From JBNAGF01 sp049801055 (GTDB lineage: Bacteria > Pseudomonadota > Alphaproteobacteria > Rhodobacterales > Rhodobacteraceae), in contig NZ_JBNAGF010000002.1 in assembly GCF_049801055.1 (NCBI RefSeq), positions 186,001 to 250,000 on the forward strand: a DNA stretch of 64,000 bases, in the 5' to 3' direction. The position numbers were made by a program, and so were the translations under genes. How positions within the stretch are numbered: the first letter of the stretch is position 1; every line of letters begins with the position of its first letter. The notes under the pieces are model-generated. The model saw nothing but the letters and a program-made list of their open reading frames with translations, did no database searches and had not been told where the DNA came from. Below are positions 36,524 through 45,286 of the stretch, in pieces.

Positions 36524-37186
36524 TCAAACGCTCATCGCCAGCACACGGCTGATCTCGGTCAGCGAGCGGCCGGATTGCCCGGCCCAGTCGTTGAAGGCGG
36601 CCTGCACCGCCCGCATCGCCGTTTTTGATCCGGCGGGTTTGTCTATCACCCCTTCGGCAATCAGACGCGCCGTTACATCCCGAGACAGGATGAAACTGTC
36701 GCGACCGGCAAAGCGCATCGCATATTGGCCAGTTGTGCCACCAAGCCGGGAGCCGCGGGATTTCAACAGATCAAGCAGGCCGATATAATCTTCAGACGGC
36801 CAGCCGCCCAGCACCTTGCCGGCGCCGCCCTGTTCGCGCAGTTCGATCAGAAAGGCTGCGTTGTCCCGGACCGTCGCGATCTTGGCGCCATTGCGCACGA
36901 TGCGCGTGTCCCGCAACAGGGCATCGAACTTGTCGTCATCCATAAAGGCGCAGGGGCCGGGATCGAACCCATCAAACGCGTCTTCAAACCCCTCCCATTT
37001 GGTGTCGATCACTTTCCAGCTGAACCCGGCTTGAAAAATGCATTTTGTCAGGATCGACAACCACCGGTCTTCGGGCAAAGCCGCAAGTTCATCAGAAGAG
37101 GCAGGGCGGGACAGCTTGGCCTCCAGTGCATCAGGCCCACCGTGGCGGTCGGCAGCGATGGCAAAGATCTCCTGAAAACTGCGCAT
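36524..37186 (-). CDS. DNA-3-methyladenine glycosylase I-like protein
   Basis: The 220-residue protein is a long form of the Tag family (HhH glycosylase fold), which removes 3-methyladenine from alkylated DNA. Typical blocks are EDRWLSILTKCIFQAGFSW and ARIVRNGAKI-like RDTRIVRNGAKIATVRDN. It is larger than the E. coli Tag and lacks its obvious C-terminal cysteine/histidine zinc cluster. Annotation as a DNA glycosylase is reasonable, though activity may differ. Confidence 0.8.
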   Translation of the reverse strand: MRSFQEIFAIAADRHGGPDALEAKLSRPASSDELAALPEDRWLSILTKCIFQAGFSWKVIDTKWEGFEDAFDGFDPGPCAFMDDDKFDALLRDTRIVRNGAKIATVRDNAAFLIELREQGGAGKVLGGWPSEDYIGLLDLLKSRGSRLGGTTGQYAMRFAGRDSFILSRDVTARLIAEGVIDKPAGSKTAMRAVQAAFNDWAGQSGRSLTEISRVLAMSV

Positions 37187-37228
37187 CGGGTTTCTCCTGC
37201 TGGTTGCCAGCCGAACCTTCGAAACCGT

Positions 37229-37633
37229 TCACGGCGCGTAAAAGGTTGCTGTTGCTGTGGCGACAAGTTTACCGCTGCTTTCTTCTTTCAATGCGGCGCG
37301 GGCAAAGACAAGCGATCGACCCGCACGAACCACCTCGGCCTCGCACAGAATTGCGGTGCCGATCCCGGGGCGCAGGAACTGGGTGTGCAGATCGGTGGTG
37401 GCAAACGGTTTAGCCTCGCCTGTATAGGCAATGGCGGCCAGAACCATAGAGGTGTCGGCCAGCGCTGCCAGTGCTTGCCCCGAAACAATGCCACCGACCC
37501 GGGCGAGATGCTCGGCAAGCGGCATTCGCACCACCGCATGTGTCCGGTCGATTTCCGTGACCGTCAGGTCGAGCGACAGCACCCACTGGGCAAAATTCTC
37601 GTTCAGAAAATCCTGCGCGGCGTCCGGGGTCAT
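37229..37633 (-). CDS. PaaI-family hotdog thioesterase
   Basis: The 134-residue hotdog-fold protein shows VVRMPLAEHLARVGGIVSGQ and ALADTSMVLAAI, the family's central helix and active-site region. It would hydrolyse an acyl-CoA thioester in the cytoplasm as a tetramer. The substrate is unknown. It lies between the Tag-like gene and a secreted unknown, all on the minus strand. Confidence 0.88.
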   Translation of the reverse strand: MTPDAAQDFLNENFAQWVLSLDLTVTEIDRTHAVVRMPLAEHLARVGGIVSGQALAALADTSMVLAAIAYTGEAKPFATTDLHTQFLRPGIGTAILCEAEVVRAGRSLVFARAALKEESSGKLVATATATFYAP

Positions 37634-37657
37634 GTCAGCAGCACTCCGGGTTCCATG

Positions 37658-38260
37658 TCAGTCGGCAAAGGGGTCCGAACTGCTCGACGATGCGAAAGGA
37701 TCGCTCTGCGAGGCCAGGGCCGCCATGTAGGATTTCTGGCAGTTGATCACCTCGTCAAAAGCACGTCGGGAGCCGCGCAGAGTGTATTTGCCAAGAACAT
37801 TGTCGTTAAAGCTCCAGCGCATCGAGGTTTCACGTTGGAATTCATCGACGAAAAGGCTGGCCTCGTCCGATCCGGCGTCAATCATGATGTTGAGGCCGGG
37901 ATGATCGTCGATCACGATTCCATCCATTTCCAGCGACCACGGTGTTTCGTCACCGAACTTGACCTCGATGTCGTATTCCTTGCCGCCCTCGATCGAGGCC
38001 CAGCGTTGGTCGAGCAGAGTCACGTCGAGAACGAGCTCGTTGTCGGTATTGTCGAAACCGAGGAAAAAGGCAGTGTCTTCTTCGAACAGCGCAAACGCCT
38101 GACATCCTTCGGAGCCAGGATAGAACGAGATGTCCCAGCCTCCAACCGTCTTCCAGTCAATGGTTTCTGCTAGCGCCACGGGGGCCAGCATTGCTCCTGC
38201 AATGATCGCCCCTGCCACGGTTCTGAACGCCGTGGTGACTGTTGAATTCCGATTGAGCAA
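37658..38260 (-). CDS. Secreted protein of unknown function, TTG start
   Basis: The 200-residue product has a signal peptide (cleavage after PVALA) and a beta-rich mature part (ETIDWKTVGGWDISFYPGS, then repeated strand-like DNTDNELVLDVTLLDQRW). It ends with a serine-rich DPFASSSSSDPFAD tail. I chose TTG at 38260 because GGAGGG sits four nt upstream and the signal peptide then begins correctly; no ATG fits. I do not recognise the family. Confidence 0.65.
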   Translation of the reverse strand: MLNRNSTVTTAFRTVAGAIIAGAMLAPVALAETIDWKTVGGWDISFYPGSEGCQAFALFEEDTAFFLGFDNTDNELVLDVTLLDQRWASIEGGKEYDIEVKFGDETPWSLEMDGIVIDDHPGLNIMIDAGSDEASLFVDEFQRETSMRWSFNDNVLGKYTLRGSRRAFDEVINCQKSYMAALASQSDPFASSSSSDPFAD

Positions 38261-38396
38261 TCTGCCCTCCCTTGGTTCTTTTGGGTCGCAGTCTAGGCAG
38301 GAAAATCGATAGTGCCAAGCCACCGGACGTGGCGGGAAGTGAGAAAATTCAGAGATTGCTTGCAATGGCTCGACAAGCGGGCGTTTTGCAGGCACG

Positions 38397-38412
38397 TTGA
38401 CTCATCAGTCAA
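38397..38412. promoter_or_regulatory. Operator-like palindrome upstream of the betaine importer
   Basis: TTGACT-CATC-AGTCAA is a perfect 6+6 inverted repeat 79 nt upstream of the solute-binding protein gene. Its left half, TTGACT, is also a near-consensus -35 element, so a bound repressor would block transcription. The symmetry suits a TetR/BetI- or GntR-type dimer; which regulator binds is unknown, and no regulator gene is adjacent. Confidence 0.5.
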
Positions 38413-38490
38413 TAACCCGCCGGCGTTCGTTCCGGCGCAACACGGCCGGTCTTTCATCAGGGTCGGCGCAATAATCAGGGAGAAACCGAC

Positions 38491-39441
38491 ATGAAGAACA
38501 TCAGCCTTGCACTGGCCCTTGCCACGGCAGCCGGCGCCGCGCAGGCCGCCGACATGGGCGCGGTGGACGAGCCGATCAAGCTGGCGATCAATGAGTGGAC
38601 CGGCCAGCATGTCACGACCCATGTTGCTGGCGAGATGCTCAAGGCGGCGGGCTACAAGGTGGAATATGTCACCGCTGGCATGCTGAACCAGTTTCAGGCC
38701 ATTGCCGATGGCGACATTCACGCCACGCTGGAGATCTGGTCGTCGAACGTATCGGACGAGTATGCCAAGAAGGTTTCCGAGGGCACAGTTGTCGAACTGG
38801 GTGATCTGGGACTCGATGCCAAGGAAGGCATTGCCTATCCCGCTCATGTCGCCGATCTCTGCCCCGGCCTGCCGGCATGGGAAGCTCTAAAGGAATGTGC
38901 ACAGACCTTTGCCACTGCCGAAACCATTCCAAACGGCCGACTTGTTGATTATCCGGCCGACTGGGGAACACCCGGCGCGGATCGCATGACCGGGCTTGAA
39001 CTGCCTTTCAAAGCCGTGCCCGCCGGATCCGAAGGCGCGCTGATCACCGAACTGCGCGCCGCGACCGAGAAGAAGTCGCCTCTGCTGATTACTTTTTGGC
39101 AGCCTCATTGGGCGATGTCTGCCTATGACGTGAAATTCGTTGACCTGCCGCCGGGCGAGGAGGCGTGCTTTACTGATGCCTCATGGGGACCGAACCCCAA
39201 CGCTGTCAACGACTGCGATTTCTCACCTTCGCGCATCTTCAAGGCTGGCTGGAACGGGCTGGCGGACAAGTGGCCGGCGGCTTACGAAATCCTCAGCAAC
39301 TACGAGCTTGCAGTAGAAGCCCAGCAACCGATGATGGGCGCGATTGATGTTGACGGTGGTTCGGTCGAGGAGGTTGTTGCAGCGTGGATGAGCGACAACG
39401 AAGCGGCATGGCGCCCGGTCGTCGACGCGGCCACCAAGTGA
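38491..39441 (+). CDS. Betaine-type ABC transporter substrate-binding protein
   Basis: The 316-residue protein has a signal peptide (cleavage after AAQA) and the OpuAC/ProX fold. Aromatic residues of a quaternary-amine cage are plausible in INEWTGQ, LEIWSSN and FWQPHWAMSAYD. It would capture glycine betaine, choline, proline betaine or a similar osmolyte in the periplasm. GGGAG lies about seven nt before the ATG. The ATPase follows after 10 nt. Confidence 0.92.
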   Translation: MKNISLALALATAAGAAQAADMGAVDEPIKLAINEWTGQHVTTHVAGEMLKAAGYKVEYVTAGMLNQFQAIADGDIHATLEIWSSNVSDEYAKKVSEGTVVELGDLGLDAKEGIAYPAHVADLCPGLPAWEALKECAQTFATAETIPNGRLVDYPADWGTPGADRMTGLELPFKAVPAGSEGALITELRAATEKKSPLLITFWQPHWAMSAYDVKFVDLPPGEEACFTDASWGPNPNAVNDCDFSPSRIFKAGWNGLADKWPAAYEILSNYELAVEAQQPMMGAIDVDGGSVEEVVAAWMSDNEAAWRPVVDAATK

Positions 39442-39451
39442 GACCCAACTG

Positions 39452-40504
39452 GTGAGCGAGACCAAGTCTCCCGCCATTGCCTGCCAGAATGTCTGGCAGG
39501 TCTTTGGCGAAGGAGCTGAAAAGGCCCTGACCGACGCGATAGCTCGGTCAGGGAACGATCCCGATGCGGCCGCCAGACATCTGCGCGAGTCTGGCCTGAT
39601 CCCGGCGGTGCAGGATGCCTGCTTTGAGGTAAAGGAAGGTGAGCTCTTTGTGATCATGGGCTTGTCTGGCTCGGGAAAATCGACTCTCGTTCGCTGCATC
39701 TCGCGGCTGCTTCAGGCCACCGGAGGCGAGATCCGGATCCATGATGAGAACATCGTCACCGCCTCGAAACAGCGTCTGATCGAACTGCGCCGCGAAAAAC
39801 TGGGCATGGTGTTCCAGCATTTCGGGTTGTTTCCGCACATGACGGTGCTCGACAATGTGGCCTATCCCCTGAGAGTGCAGGGGATATCTGGCAAAAAACG
39901 CCGCAAGAAGGCGATGGAAGTCGTTGAACTGGTTGGGCTTTCAGGTCGCGAGCATCACTATCCGCGCGAGTTGTCGGGTGGCCAGCGGCAACGTGTCGGC
40001 ATTGCCCGGTCTCTGGTTGGTGATTGCGAAGTCTGGTTTCTCGATGAACCATTTTCAGCGCTGGACCCGCTGATCCGCCGGCAATTGCAGGACGAGTTTC
40101 TGCAGATCCAGCAAACGCTGAAGACGACCATTGTTTTTATCACTCACGACATCAACGAAGCCCTCAAGTTGGCCGATCGCATTGCCATCATGCGCGATGG
40201 CAAAATCGTTCAGATCGGGACGCCGACCGAGATCGTGCTCAACCCGGTCGATGATTATGTGCGTGAGTTTTCCAAGGACGTGGTCAAGGGGCGGCACGCC
40301 AAAGTGGGCTCGGTCATGTCGCCCGGAACCGAGGGGGCGGGGCCGGATGACCCGGGACTGCGCACGGACATGACGCTCGACACGGCCCTGGCGCGCTGCA
40401 TGGAGCTTTATCAGCCCGTCCCTGTTCACGGGGCAGGCGGAGAGATCGTGGGCACGGTCAACCCGGCAGATCTGGCCGCGGCATTGCAGGCGGAAGAAAC
40501 ATGA
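39452..40504 (+). CDS. proV: Betaine-type ABC transporter ATP-binding protein (ProV type)
   Basis: The 350-residue ATPase starts with GTG at 39452. It has an N-terminal extension typical of ProV, Walker A MGLSGSGKSTLVRCI, signature ELSGGQRQRVGIARSL and Walker B VWFLDEPFSALDPL. The C-terminal end (DTALARCMELYQPVPVHGAGGEIVG) is a single short CBS-like repeat, so osmosensing by a full CBS pair is doubtful. It overlaps the permease gene by 4 nt. Confidence 0.9.
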   Translation: MSETKSPAIACQNVWQVFGEGAEKALTDAIARSGNDPDAAARHLRESGLIPAVQDACFEVKEGELFVIMGLSGSGKSTLVRCISRLLQATGGEIRIHDENIVTASKQRLIELRREKLGMVFQHFGLFPHMTVLDNVAYPLRVQGISGKKRRKKAMEVVELVGLSGREHHYPRELSGGQRQRVGIARSLVGDCEVWFLDEPFSALDPLIRRQLQDEFLQIQQTLKTTIVFITHDINEALKLADRIAIMRDGKIVQIGTPTEIVLNPVDDYVREFSKDVVKGRHAKVGSVMSPGTEGAGPDDPGLRTDMTLDTALARCMELYQPVPVHGAGGEIVGTVNPADLAAALQAEET

Positions 40505-42576
40505 GCCACGCCTCGGCCGCGTCCTCCCGGCACACCCGGTTTCCGACTCTGACACAGGGCGCAAAGGCGGCCTTGGTCACACTGATGATCGGCGCGGTTT
40601 GCCTTGCGCTTGAACCGGTCGCGCCCTGGCTGGTCAAGTGGCCGGCCGCATGGACAGTTCCGGCAACCGATTGGGTCGGCACCGTTCTGGGTGCGCTCTT
40701 TGAAGCGTTGAAACCTGTGGCGCGGCTGTTTTCGGATCTCATGCGCTATCCGATGGAATGGGCCAACATGGCGCTGACCCTTACCCCTTGGCCGTTGATT
40801 ATCGGTGCGGTGACCGCCCTGGGATGGATCCTCGGCGGGGTGCCGATGGCGGTCATGGGGCTTGCCGGGCTGAGCTTTGTGCTGGCCTCCGGGTATTGGG
40901 TGGAGAGCATGAACACGCTGGCGTTGGTTGCCGTATCGGTGCCGCTGGCCTTGATCGTCGGTATGACGCTGGGGATTGCTGCGAACGAGTTTCCGCGTAT
41001 CAAGGGCGCATTGCAGGTGGTTCTGGACGTGATGCAGACGGTGCCGACATTTGCCTATCTCACCCCGCTCTTGCTCCTGTTCGGGTTCGGTCCTGTGGTC
41101 GGGCTGATTGCCTCGGCCATCTACGCGGCACCGCCAATGGCGCGTAACGTGATGCTGGGGCTGGAACGCATTGATCCCGAGATCAAGGAAGCCGCAGTCA
41201 TGTCCGGCGGCACTCGGGCACAGCAACTTTTTCAGGTCGAGATCCCATCGGCCTCTACCCAGATCATGGTTGGCGTCAACCAGTGCCTCATGGCGGCGCT
41301 CAGCATGGTCATCATCGCTGCGGTCATTGGCGGTTTCAACGATATTGGCTGGGAGGTGCTGCTGACGATGCGCAAAGCCCAGTTCGGACAATCGCTGCTG
41401 GCCGGCTTTGTGATCGTGGTATTTGCCGTGGTTATCGACCGGATGAGTGGTGTTCTCGCCGCCGATCGCCGCCACCGGTATGACCCGCGTGTTGCCTGGG
41501 CAATCCTTGGGCTGGCGCTGGCTTTTACCGCTGCGTTCTGGACCCGTCTGCCGGATCCCGCGACGTTCACGCTGCTGTCACCTCTGGCCGAGGGAATTGA
41601 TACTGGCCTGACCCGCTTTACGCAGGCCAACGGAGCTTGGCTGGACGGGTTCAAGAATGGCGCGATGTTCTATGTGCTATTGCCGCTTCGGATCGGCTTG
41701 GATGAAGCTGTGCTGCCCTTCACTTGGGGGTTTGCATGGACGCCGGCGATGAGCCTTTGGCTGTTTGCCGCAAGCGCAGCAATCGCAACACTGATGGTCT
41801 TGCGTAACCATATCACCGGGGCGGCGCTTTTCATGATCGCAGTCGGTGTTCTGGAAACGGGTGTCGCGAACCTTCCTTGGCCTTTTGTGCTGACCGCGGT
41901 TGCGGCGCTGGGTTCCGTGGCGGGCGGCCGCCGTCTTGCGATCCTGTCCGTCGGATTGCTGCTGACCATCCTGGTTTCGGGGCTTTGGGAACGCGCGCTC
42001 TTGTCCATTTATCTCAGTGGCGCTGCGGTGTTTGCCTGTGCGGTTGTGGGCGGAGCGATTGGCTTGCTGTCGGCCGTCAGCCCCTTGGTCTGGAAGATCG
42101 TGCGGCCAATCTGTGACATGCTCCAGACGATCCCGCTGTTTGTATTCCTGATCCCGATGCTGATGTTCTTCCAGATCGGAGAGTTTTCAGCGTTTCTGGC
42201 GATCTGCGCCTATGCCATCGTCCCAATGATCCGGTACACCCGCCACGGCCTTGTGACCACGCCGCCGGAAATGCTGGAAGGGGCTGTCGCCAGCGGCGCG
42301 ACCGAATGGCAGACCCTGCGCGATGTGCGCGCACCTTATGCCGCCCCAACGATCCTATTGGGGCTCAATCAGACCATTCTCTATGCATTTGCGATGCTGG
42401 TGATCGCGGCACTGATCGGCACGACCGGGCTGGGCCAGTCGATCTATCTGGCATTGGGGCAGGCGGATGTAGGGCTTGGCATCTCGGCAGGCGCGGCCAT
42501 GGCGATCCTCGCATTCATTGCGGACCGTCTGGTGCAGGGTTTCGCCGAAGATCGCCGCGCGGCGCTTGGCCTCTGA
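40501..42576 (+). CDS. proW: Fused double permease of the betaine-type ABC transporter
   Basis: The 691-residue protein contains two complete BPD-type permease domains in one chain. The first EAA loop is near residue 226 (EIKEAAVMSGGTRAQQLFQVEIP) and the second near 588 (EMLEGAVASGATEWQTLRDVRAP). The usual ProW is half this size and homodimerises, so this chain should supply the whole membrane channel. Between the domains lie extra membrane segments (about residues 300-450). A role in uptake of betaines or related osmolytes follows from the neighbours. Confidence 0.9.
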   Translation: MSHASAASSRHTRFPTLTQGAKAALVTLMIGAVCLALEPVAPWLVKWPAAWTVPATDWVGTVLGALFEALKPVARLFSDLMRYPMEWANMALTLTPWPLIIGAVTALGWILGGVPMAVMGLAGLSFVLASGYWVESMNTLALVAVSVPLALIVGMTLGIAANEFPRIKGALQVVLDVMQTVPTFAYLTPLLLLFGFGPVVGLIASAIYAAPPMARNVMLGLERIDPEIKEAAVMSGGTRAQQLFQVEIPSASTQIMVGVNQCLMAALSMVIIAAVIGGFNDIGWEVLLTMRKAQFGQSLLAGFVIVVFAVVIDRMSGVLAADRRHRYDPRVAWAILGLALAFTAAFWTRLPDPATFTLLSPLAEGIDTGLTRFTQANGAWLDGFKNGAMFYVLLPLRIGLDEAVLPFTWGFAWTPAMSLWLFAASAAIATLMVLRNHITGAALFMIAVGVLETGVANLPWPFVLTAVAALGSVAGGRRLAILSVGLLLTILVSGLWERALLSIYLSGAAVFACAVVGGAIGLLSAVSPLVWKIVRPICDMLQTIPLFVFLIPMLMFFQIGEFSAFLAICAYAIVPMIRYTRHGLVTTPPEMLEGAVASGATEWQTLRDVRAPYAAPTILLGLNQTILYAFAMLVIAALIGTTGLGQSIYLALGQADVGLGISAGAAMAILAFIADRLVQGFAEDRRAALGL

Positions 42577-42731
42577 TTGATGCGCGTCAACCGGCGTGAC
42601 CGGGGCCACTGGCCGCGTTTGCGTTGAGCAGTGCGCAGGTTCGGCGCGACGTTTGACTTTGCGCAAGGATCGCAGCAAAGACCGGAGCTAGTCATCCACA
42701 AAGACCAGAGACAGGCGGACTGGAGGCCGGA

Positions 42732-43397
42732 ATGGGCGGTTGGGGAGAATTTATCTTGGCCTTGGTGGTCTTTCTGATCAGCCATGCCATCCCGGTGCGG
42801 CCCCCGGTCAGACCGTGGCTGATCGCGCGACTTGGGCGCACGGGCTACTTCGTCTGCTATTCGCTGGCGTCGCTTGCGATTCTGTTGTGGCTGATCGTGG
42901 CTGCTGCGCGGGCCCCGTATATCGAGGTTATTCCGCCGCTCGAAATTTTGCGCTGGCTACCCAATCTCGCTATGCCGGTTGTTTGCCTTCTGGCCGTCGC
43001 AGGTATGGCGATCCGGAACCCGCTGTCCTTTGGTGGAATGGGGCGACGTGAGTTTGACCCGGATGCACCCGGAATTTTGGCGGCCAGCCGTCACCCGCTG
43101 TTGCTGGCATTATGCCTTTGGGCCGGGTCGCATCTGTTGGCGAACGGCAGTCTTGCGCATGTGATCCTGTTCGGGCTGTTTGCGGTGTTTGCCGTGGTGG
43201 GGATGAGCTTGATCGACCGGCGCAAGAAACGTGAACTTGGCTCCGATTGGTCTCGATTGGCGCAAAACACCGCGCGGCTGTCGCTGCGCTTGCCATCGCC
43301 GCCGCTTCCGTTGTGGGTTTGGGCTACAGCTTTGCTGCTTTGGCTGGCCCTACTCCTGTTGCATGGCCCGATCATTGGGATGTCCCCTTTGCCGTAA
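42732..43397 (+). CDS. NnrU family membrane protein
   Basis: The 221-residue protein has about six membrane segments and the NnrU signature GRTGYFVCYSLASLAILLWL with RHPLLLALCLWAGSHLLANG. NnrU was first noted near nitric oxide reductase genes, and its homologues occur in methyl-transfer-like membrane families. No nor genes are adjacent here. GGAGG precedes the ATG at 42732. Confidence 0.85.
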   Translation: MGGWGEFILALVVFLISHAIPVRPPVRPWLIARLGRTGYFVCYSLASLAILLWLIVAAARAPYIEVIPPLEILRWLPNLAMPVVCLLAVAGMAIRNPLSFGGMGRREFDPDAPGILAASRHPLLLALCLWAGSHLLANGSLAHVILFGLFAVFAVVGMSLIDRRKKRELGSDWSRLAQNTARLSLRLPSPPLPLWVWATALLLWLALLLLHGPIIGMSPLP

Positions 43398-43532
43398 CCG
43401 AGGCAATTAGGCCGGGCCCAATGGGTGCATCGGTATCCGTCCGCGACCATTGTTGGTATGGCCGACGGTTCACGGCCATGCTACATGCATCAACCGGCAC
43501 CGGACGTTTCGCAAGGAAAAGGAAGCAAGACC

Positions 43533-44054
43533 ATGCATCTGGCCTATGTCATTACCACAGGGCGCGGTGAAACCGACCGGCTGCTCAGCACTTTTGCCGA
43601 GCGCCTGCTCCAGCAGGGGGGTGATCTTGCCGGGGTTGTCCAGACCAACACCGAATGTGCCGATGACTCCAAATGCGACATGGATCTGAAAGTCCTGCCC
43701 GACGGCCCGGTGATCCGTATTTCGCAGTCACTGGGGGCTGGGGCGCGCGGCTGCCGGCTGGATCCTTCGGCGCTGGAAGAAGCGGTTGCGCGGGTTGGCG
43801 AAGCGCTCGACACGCAACCGCGTCTGCTGATCATCAACAAGTTCGGAAAACACGAAGCGGACGGTCGCGGTTTCCGGCCGCTGATCGCAGAGGCGATGAT
43901 GCGTGAAATCCCGGTCATAGTTGGCGTCAACGGGCTCAATGAACAGAAGTTTCTGGACTTCACAGGAGGGGATGCCGAACGCGTGACCCCGGATCTGGAC
44001 ACGTTGGACGCGTGGATTGAAAAGGCCGCGCCGACGGCCGGCGCTTCGGCCTGA
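43533..44054 (+). CDS. DUF2478 protein
   Basis: The 173-residue soluble protein starts MHLAYVITTGRGETDRLLSTFAERL and shows DALLIINKFGKHEADGRG-like NKFG-EADGRGF, a conserved DUF2478 block. The family is found near molybdenum transport and nitrogen-fixation genes and has a P-loop-NTPase-like appearance, but no intact Walker A is seen. GGAA precedes the ATG at 43533. Confidence 0.8.
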   Translation: MHLAYVITTGRGETDRLLSTFAERLLQQGGDLAGVVQTNTECADDSKCDMDLKVLPDGPVIRISQSLGAGARGCRLDPSALEEAVARVGEALDTQPRLLIINKFGKHEADGRGFRPLIAEAMMREIPVIVGVNGLNEQKFLDFTGGDAERVTPDLDTLDAWIEKAAPTAGASA

Positions 44055-44060
44055 TCCAGA

Positions 44061-44345
44061 ATGAAGTACTCGGAGTCCGACGCTGAAACCCTTTCTCTCA
44101 GGGCGCTGACATGGCTTGTCGGCAACGAAGACCTGCTGCCGGTGTTTCTGGGCGCATCCGGCGCGACCGAAGCTGACCTGCGCGCGCGTGCCGGGGACCG
44201 GGACTTTCTGCTGTCGGTGCTCGACTTTCTGATGATGGACGACGCGTGGATAATTGGTTTCTGTGACGCTCAGAATGTGCCATACGAGCATCCCAACCTT
44301 GCACGGGCCGCGCTAGCCGGACCAGCGGGAATGCACTGGACCTGA
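44061..44345 (+). CDS. DUF3572 protein
   Basis: The 94-residue protein shows the DUF3572 pattern ALTWLVGNEDLLPVFLGASG and LSVLDFLMMDDAWIIGFC. The family is small, restricted largely to Alphaproteobacteria and of unknown function. It starts 6 nt after the DUF2478 stop, so the two are co-transcribed. Confidence 0.88.
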   Translation: MKYSESDAETLSLRALTWLVGNEDLLPVFLGASGATEADLRARAGDRDFLLSVLDFLMMDDAWIIGFCDAQNVPYEHPNLARAALAGPAGMHWT

Positions 44346-44383
44346 CGCCCTTTCCAAGGGTTCCTTACAACACGGAGGCTGTG

Positions 44384-45073
44384 ATGCAGATCGAGGCGTT
44401 TCTGTTCGACAAGGATGGCACCCTGTTCGATTTCGGGGCCACTTGGGAGGTCTTTGCCGAAGCCTTCCTGTTGCGTGTTTGCGGGCAGGATGCGACCAGG
44501 GCCCAAGCACTAGGTCTTGAAATTGGTTTTGATTTTGCCGCTCGGCGCTTTTTTCCCAACAGTATCGTAATTGCGGGTACCCCGTCCGAGATTGCCGCCG
44601 CCCTGCATCCGCACCTCCCCGGGCACACTCACGTCGGGCTGATCGACATGCTCAACGAGGAAGCTGCGATTGCGCCACAGGCCGAGGCAGTGCCGCTGGC
44701 GGGCTTTCTCGATGGGTTGCGTCAGCAGGGGTTCCGGCTGGGGGTCGCCACCAACGATGCCGAAGAGCCGGCCAAAGCACATCTCGACGCCGCAGGTGTG
44801 CGCGACCGGTTTGACTTCGTCGCCGGTTTCGACAGTGGGTTTGGCGCCAAACCCGGCCCGGGCCAGTTGCTGGCTTTTGCCGATCATGTTGATACCCGGC
44901 CCGAACGGGTGGCGATGGTTGGAGACAGCACCCATGACCTTTTGGCTGGCCGCGCCGCCGGTATGGTGACTGTGGGAGTGCTGACAGGTCTCGCTGCCGA
45001 AAGCGAACTTGCCCCGCATGCGGATGTCGTGTTGCCAAGTATCGGGCATATCCCCGGATGGTTGAGCAGGTAG
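44384..45073 (+). CDS. HAD-family phosphatase (phosphoglycolate-phosphatase-like)
   Basis: The 229-residue protein contains HAD motif I in FLFDKDGTLFDFGAT, motif II around GVATNDAEEPAKAH, a conserved lysine in GFGAKPGPGQ and motif IV in VAMVGDSTHDLLAGRAAG. The helical cap follows motif I. It would remove phosphate from a small organic substrate. The ATG at 44384 follows GGAGG by five nt; an overlapping GTG at 44381 is less likely. Confidence 0.9.
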   Translation: MQIEAFLFDKDGTLFDFGATWEVFAEAFLLRVCGQDATRAQALGLEIGFDFAARRFFPNSIVIAGTPSEIAAALHPHLPGHTHVGLIDMLNEEAAIAPQAEAVPLAGFLDGLRQQGFRLGVATNDAEEPAKAHLDAAGVRDRFDFVAGFDSGFGAKPGPGQLLAFADHVDTRPERVAMVGDSTHDLLAGRAAGMVTVGVLTGLAAESELAPHADVVLPSIGHIPGWLSR

Positions 45074-45160
45074 GTCGACTGCCCGGGCGGATTGGCGTTT
45101 GTGGTCGACGGGACTGCGAAATCCGCTCCTGACGCCGTCCAAAACGTCTTTCCGGGCAAG

Positions 45161-45183
45161 AACGCGACAGAATGTGTCGTGTT
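45161..45183. promoter_or_regulatory. Operator-like inverted repeat upstream of the MttB-family gene
   Basis: AACGCGACA-GAATG-TGTCGTGTT is a 9+9 inverted repeat with one mismatch and a 5-nt spacer, about 104 nt upstream of the methyltransferase ATG. The size suits a dimeric repressor or activator. Which regulator binds is unknown. Confidence 0.45.
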
Positions 45184-45286
45184 CGGAGCGGAGTTGCCAT
45201 GGTTCTCCGGTCCCTTCTAGGTCCTGAAGAGGGGCACACGCGCTTTCCGGGTTTACGCTCCAAGCGCATCACACGGAGGGGAACGG

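Noticed and set aside
36725..38173. Long plus-strand open frame of 482 codons
   Set aside because: It is antisense to the Tag-like, PaaI and secreted genes, which have clear family motifs and starts; its translation has no recognisable domain.
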